In this document: positions 62,011-64,000 of the stretch, one piece after another
Layout: every line of letters starts with the position of its first letter
How positions within the stretch are numbered: the first letter of the stretch is position 1
Assembly: GCF_002251435.1 (NCBI RefSeq)
Contig: NZ_NPJI01000034.1
Location: 82,946-146,945, forward strand
Origin: Prevotella sp. P2-180
GTDB taxonomy: Bacteria > Bacteroidota > Bacteroidia > Bacteroidales > Bacteroidaceae
DNA: 64,000 nt
Direction of reading: 5' to 3'
Translations under genes and position numbers: made by a program
The notes under the pieces: generated by a model
The model's database searches: none
The model's input: only the letters and a program-made list of their open reading frames with translations
Told to the model about the DNA's origin: nothing

Positions 62011-63073
62011 AATATTTTCGATTGTCAATTATATCAATAATCGATTTAATATTGGTTATAAGTTCTTGATTCTCCTCATTTTGAGGCAATTTGTCAGATT
62101 TCTCTAAGAACAACCTATAATATTTTATTTCGTTCTCCTTATCTTTCATGCCATTGTACATTTGAGCAATATTATAATATGTTAGGACATGGTCAGGGTT
62201 CATTTTCGAGGCATAACAAAAAGCATTACATGCTTTCTCATAATTACGGGTCTCAAAATATGTTTCTCCCAACTTCTTATATAGATGAAACATTGAACAA
62301 CTGTCCGGTTGCACAATGCTTATTGCTTTTTCTAAATAGGTTGCGCTCTCGAAAGCCAATCCCAACTTTAAGCTGTTGTCAGCCAATAATTTCAAAACCA
62401 TAAAGTCTTTTCCATTCTTTAATTTGTCTGCTGCGAGTAAATAGCTGTAAGCCTCTTCACGTTTGTCCATTTCGCCATAACAGATACCTAAGATTAAATT
62501 TACTTCATAATTATTCCACCCATGCTTATATAATCTAATATAAGAATTTTTCGCTGTTTCATAATCTCCAAGCAGATAACAAGAATATCCATATTGACGC
62601 CATACAAATAAATTTAAACTGTCATTATCCAAATATTTTCGCGTAAGAGTCTTTGCAGAAAGAAAATCTCCTTTTTGCATCATATCAGCCGCTACAGATG
62701 CTGTAATATCGCCGTCGGACGGGTAATCCTTTAATATTCTTTTACCCCATATATCCACAGAAATAGTATCTTGCAAACGTGAATATGAATAATATATCTG
62801 TCTCATATCATCATGTTGAAGGCTATCTTGTGGAACGATACGTAATAGCGAACTGATTTCAGATTTGTAGTCGCCAAGTTTACGATAGCACAGGGCAAGT
62901 TTACGAAAGACTCTAAGAGAGTCATCATCACTTATACACTGTTGGTAATATAAAACAGCAGCAGAATAGTCAAAATTAGCGAGAAGACTATCAGCTTTGT
63001 TATGACTATTGGCATCCGCTGATACAGACTGCGTTGCAATACTCAAGAAAAATAACAAAAGAAATTTGTTCAT
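62009..63073 (-). CDS. Secreted tetratricopeptide-repeat protein
   Basis: About 354 residues from ATG 63073 with signal peptide MNKFLLLFFLSIATQSVSA. About six TPR units, for example YSAAVLYYQQCISDDDSLRV, CYRKLGDYKSEISSLLR, YLLGDYETAKNSYIRLYKHG, YFETRNYEKACNAFCYASKM. A periplasmic scaffold of unknown partner. The longer frame to 63262 overlaps the TonB gene and is rejected. Last gene of LytTR-TonB-TPR. Confidence 0.85.
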   Translation of the reverse strand: MNKFLLLFFLSIATQSVSADANSHNKADSLLANFDYSAAVLYYQQCISDDDSLRVFRKLALCYRKLGDYKSEISSLLRIVPQDSLQHDDMRQIYYSYSRLQDTISVDIWGKRILKDYPSDGDITASVAADMMQKGDFLSAKTLTRKYLDNDSLNLFVWRQYGYSCYLLGDYETAKNSYIRLYKHGWNNYEVNLILGICYGEMDKREEAYSYLLAADKLKNGKDFMVLKLLADNSLKLGLAFESATYLEKAISIVQPDSCSMFHLYKKLGETYFETRNYEKACNAFCYASKMNPDHVLTYYNIAQMYNGMKDKENEIKYYRLFLEKSDKLPQNEENQELITNIKSIIDIIDNRKY

Positions 63074-63086
63074 TTGAATTATTGTA

Positions 63087-63599
63087 TTATTTTTTTGTTT
63101 TACTAAATCGAACGGGTAAAGTATAGCTGATGTCAGTTGCAGTGCCGTCAGCCAGTCGTCCAGGTTCCCATTTTGGACATTTTTCCAGTAAACTAACCAC
63201 CTGCCTTCCGAAAGATTTCTCCTGAGGTTCAGATATGATTTGAATGTCCTTAATATCACCACCCTTACTTATAGTAAAAGATACTACGACTCTTGCATCT
63301 TCAGTTTCGTGACCTTCTGGATACTGTAGATTTTGACCTATCCATAATAGGAATCTTTGGAAATCTTGATTTCCCATAAACTTTGGAGCAATAGCGTCTT
63401 TTGAAATTACCTCAACTTCTTCTAAAGAAGTATTTTGAGTGTTTGTATTTTTTTTGTTCAACAACCCCAAAAACACCACAACAATAATCAGACATAACAA
63501 TGCGAGCAAACTCCATAAAACAAAAGAATGCTTCTTATGAACAAGTTTTGTATGCTGTCCTATCACATAAACACGATCTTCATTTTTTTCTGTAATCAT
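63087..63599 (-). CDS. TonB C-terminal domain protein
   Basis: 170 residues: one membrane helix (FVLWSLLALLCLIIVVVFLG), linker, then TonB_C domain (LLWIGQNLQYPEGHETEDAR, VVVSFTISKGGDIKDIQIIS, CPKWEPGRLADGTATDISYT). Spans the periplasm; may energise an outer-membrane transporter or act as a sensor. Overlaps the LytTR gene by 4 bp. Confidence 0.9.
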   Translation of the reverse strand: MITEKNEDRVYVIGQHTKLVHKKHSFVLWSLLALLCLIIVVVFLGLLNKKNTNTQNTSLEEVEVISKDAIAPKFMGNQDFQRFLLWIGQNLQYPEGHETEDARVVVSFTISKGGDIKDIQIISEPQEKSFGRQVVSLLEKCPKWEPGRLADGTATDISYTLPVRFSKTKK

Positions 63600-63982
63600 A
63601 TCTTTATTCGCTTTTTATTTATACTTTCTTCAATAATACTTTTCAGTTCCTTTAAAGCCTCTTTTGAAGCCTTTTGATGTAATTTAATTCTCATTTCATG
63701 ATCTGACAATACAATTTCTTGTTTTTGAATGTCAATTGAAAATATATATTCACTATTAACGATAAGACTCTTCCCTACCCGAATAAATTTCTGTGACTCT
63801 AATCCTAATTGACTTTCAAGAAAAATTTCGAATGAATGCAAATTAAATGAGAATGTATAGGTTGTTCTGTCAATCAATGACACAATAGAGTAGCTTCCAT
63901 CTGACATAATACAGACCAAACATTCTATTGGGATTTTTATCAATGTATTCGAATTTGAGAGTAAAATATACTTTTTATCCAT
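63596..63982 (-). CDS. LytTR-domain DNA-binding regulator without receiver domain
   Basis: 128 residues: YILLSNSNTLIKIPIECLVC, IMSDGSYSIVSLIDRTTYTF, FIRVGKSLIVNSEYIFSID fit a stand-alone LytTR domain. No REC domain. It heads the operon; its promoter lies at or beyond the window edge. Confidence 0.88.
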   Translation of the reverse strand: MDKKYILLSNSNTLIKIPIECLVCIMSDGSYSIVSLIDRTTYTFSFNLHSFEIFLESQLGLESQKFIRVGKSLIVNSEYIFSIDIQKQEIVLSDHEMRIKLHQKASKEALKELKSIIEESINKKRIKI

Positions 63983-64000
63983 AATTTTTTATGTTTTGAC

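Overview
The window reads as a chromosomal segment of a Bacteroidota, most likely a Prevotellaceae (Segatella/Prevotella-like) gut organism. The basis is protein families (BT4734-type primase-like protein, outer-membrane polysaccharide export lipoprotein, M56/BlaI pair, SO_0444-type Cu/Zn exporter, CfxA-like class A beta-lactamase, IS1380 and IS66 elements) and many promoters with the Bacteroidota -7 element TAnnTTTG. Species is inference. The many truncated and internally deleted genes from about 33 kb on are either real genome decay or partly assembly chimerism; sequence alone cannot settle this.

Layout. 0-3.5 kb: 3' part of ppdK, a small PH-like protein and a Fic-family protein with an elaborate promoter. 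3.5-8.05 kb: a candidate 4.5-kb element with about 54-bp imperfect terminal inverted repeats. It carries a BT4734/DUF3987-type primase-helicase-like gene, a HIRAN-domain gene with four in-frame 33-bp hairpin repeats, and an origin-like region (38-bp perfect AT palindrome between inverted arrays of TGTCACGC). 8-21.8 kb: housekeeping genes, namely a flavin-binding PNPOx-like protein, tex, a Wza-like export lipoprotein, a class A PBP, pyrB-pyrI, glyA, a secreted PD40 protein overlapping a nucleoside phosphorylase, mnmE, and a DUF1593 hydrolase.

22-33 kb: a same-strand accessory block of small metabolic and regulatory genes (SDR, FKBP, membrane proteins, Zn-alcohol dehydrogenase, beta-lactamase/esterase fusion, PAD-type deiminase, DUF4186, HARE-HTH, flavin reductase, MBL hydrolase, winged helix, degenerate RNase H fold) ending in truncated dinB, YolD-like and NTF2-like remnants. 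33-39.2 kb: HipBA pair, a truncated group II intron, M56-BlaI operon with dyad operators, then 5S rRNA and the last about 150 nt of 23S rRNA joined to the 3' part of another group II intron. 39.2-43.6 kb: amidase, then a secreted six-hairpin-like protein bracketed by two same-orientation IS1380 copies. 43.8-50.3 kb: cupin, MBL hydrolase, a TonB-receptor tail, HAD phosphatase, two tandem sirtuin-like genes, Cu/Zn permease with HMA domain, AraC regulator.

50.4-54.2 kb: a graveyard with IS1380 interrupted near IS66, a deleted VirE-type gene with its own inverted short-repeat/AT-rich structure, a second copy of a 300-bp promoter segment, and a mosaic, repeatedly deleted copy of the 29.6-32.1 kb locus. 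54.2-61.9 kb: acetyltransferase, flavodoxin-like reductase, MBL hydrolase, PAS remnant, SWIM/SNF2 helicase, and an AAA ATPase followed by two 3' remnants of paralogues separated by a 21-bp palindromic repeat array. 62-64 kb: a LytTR regulator, TonB-domain protein and TPR lipid/periplasm-targeted protein in one reverse operon.
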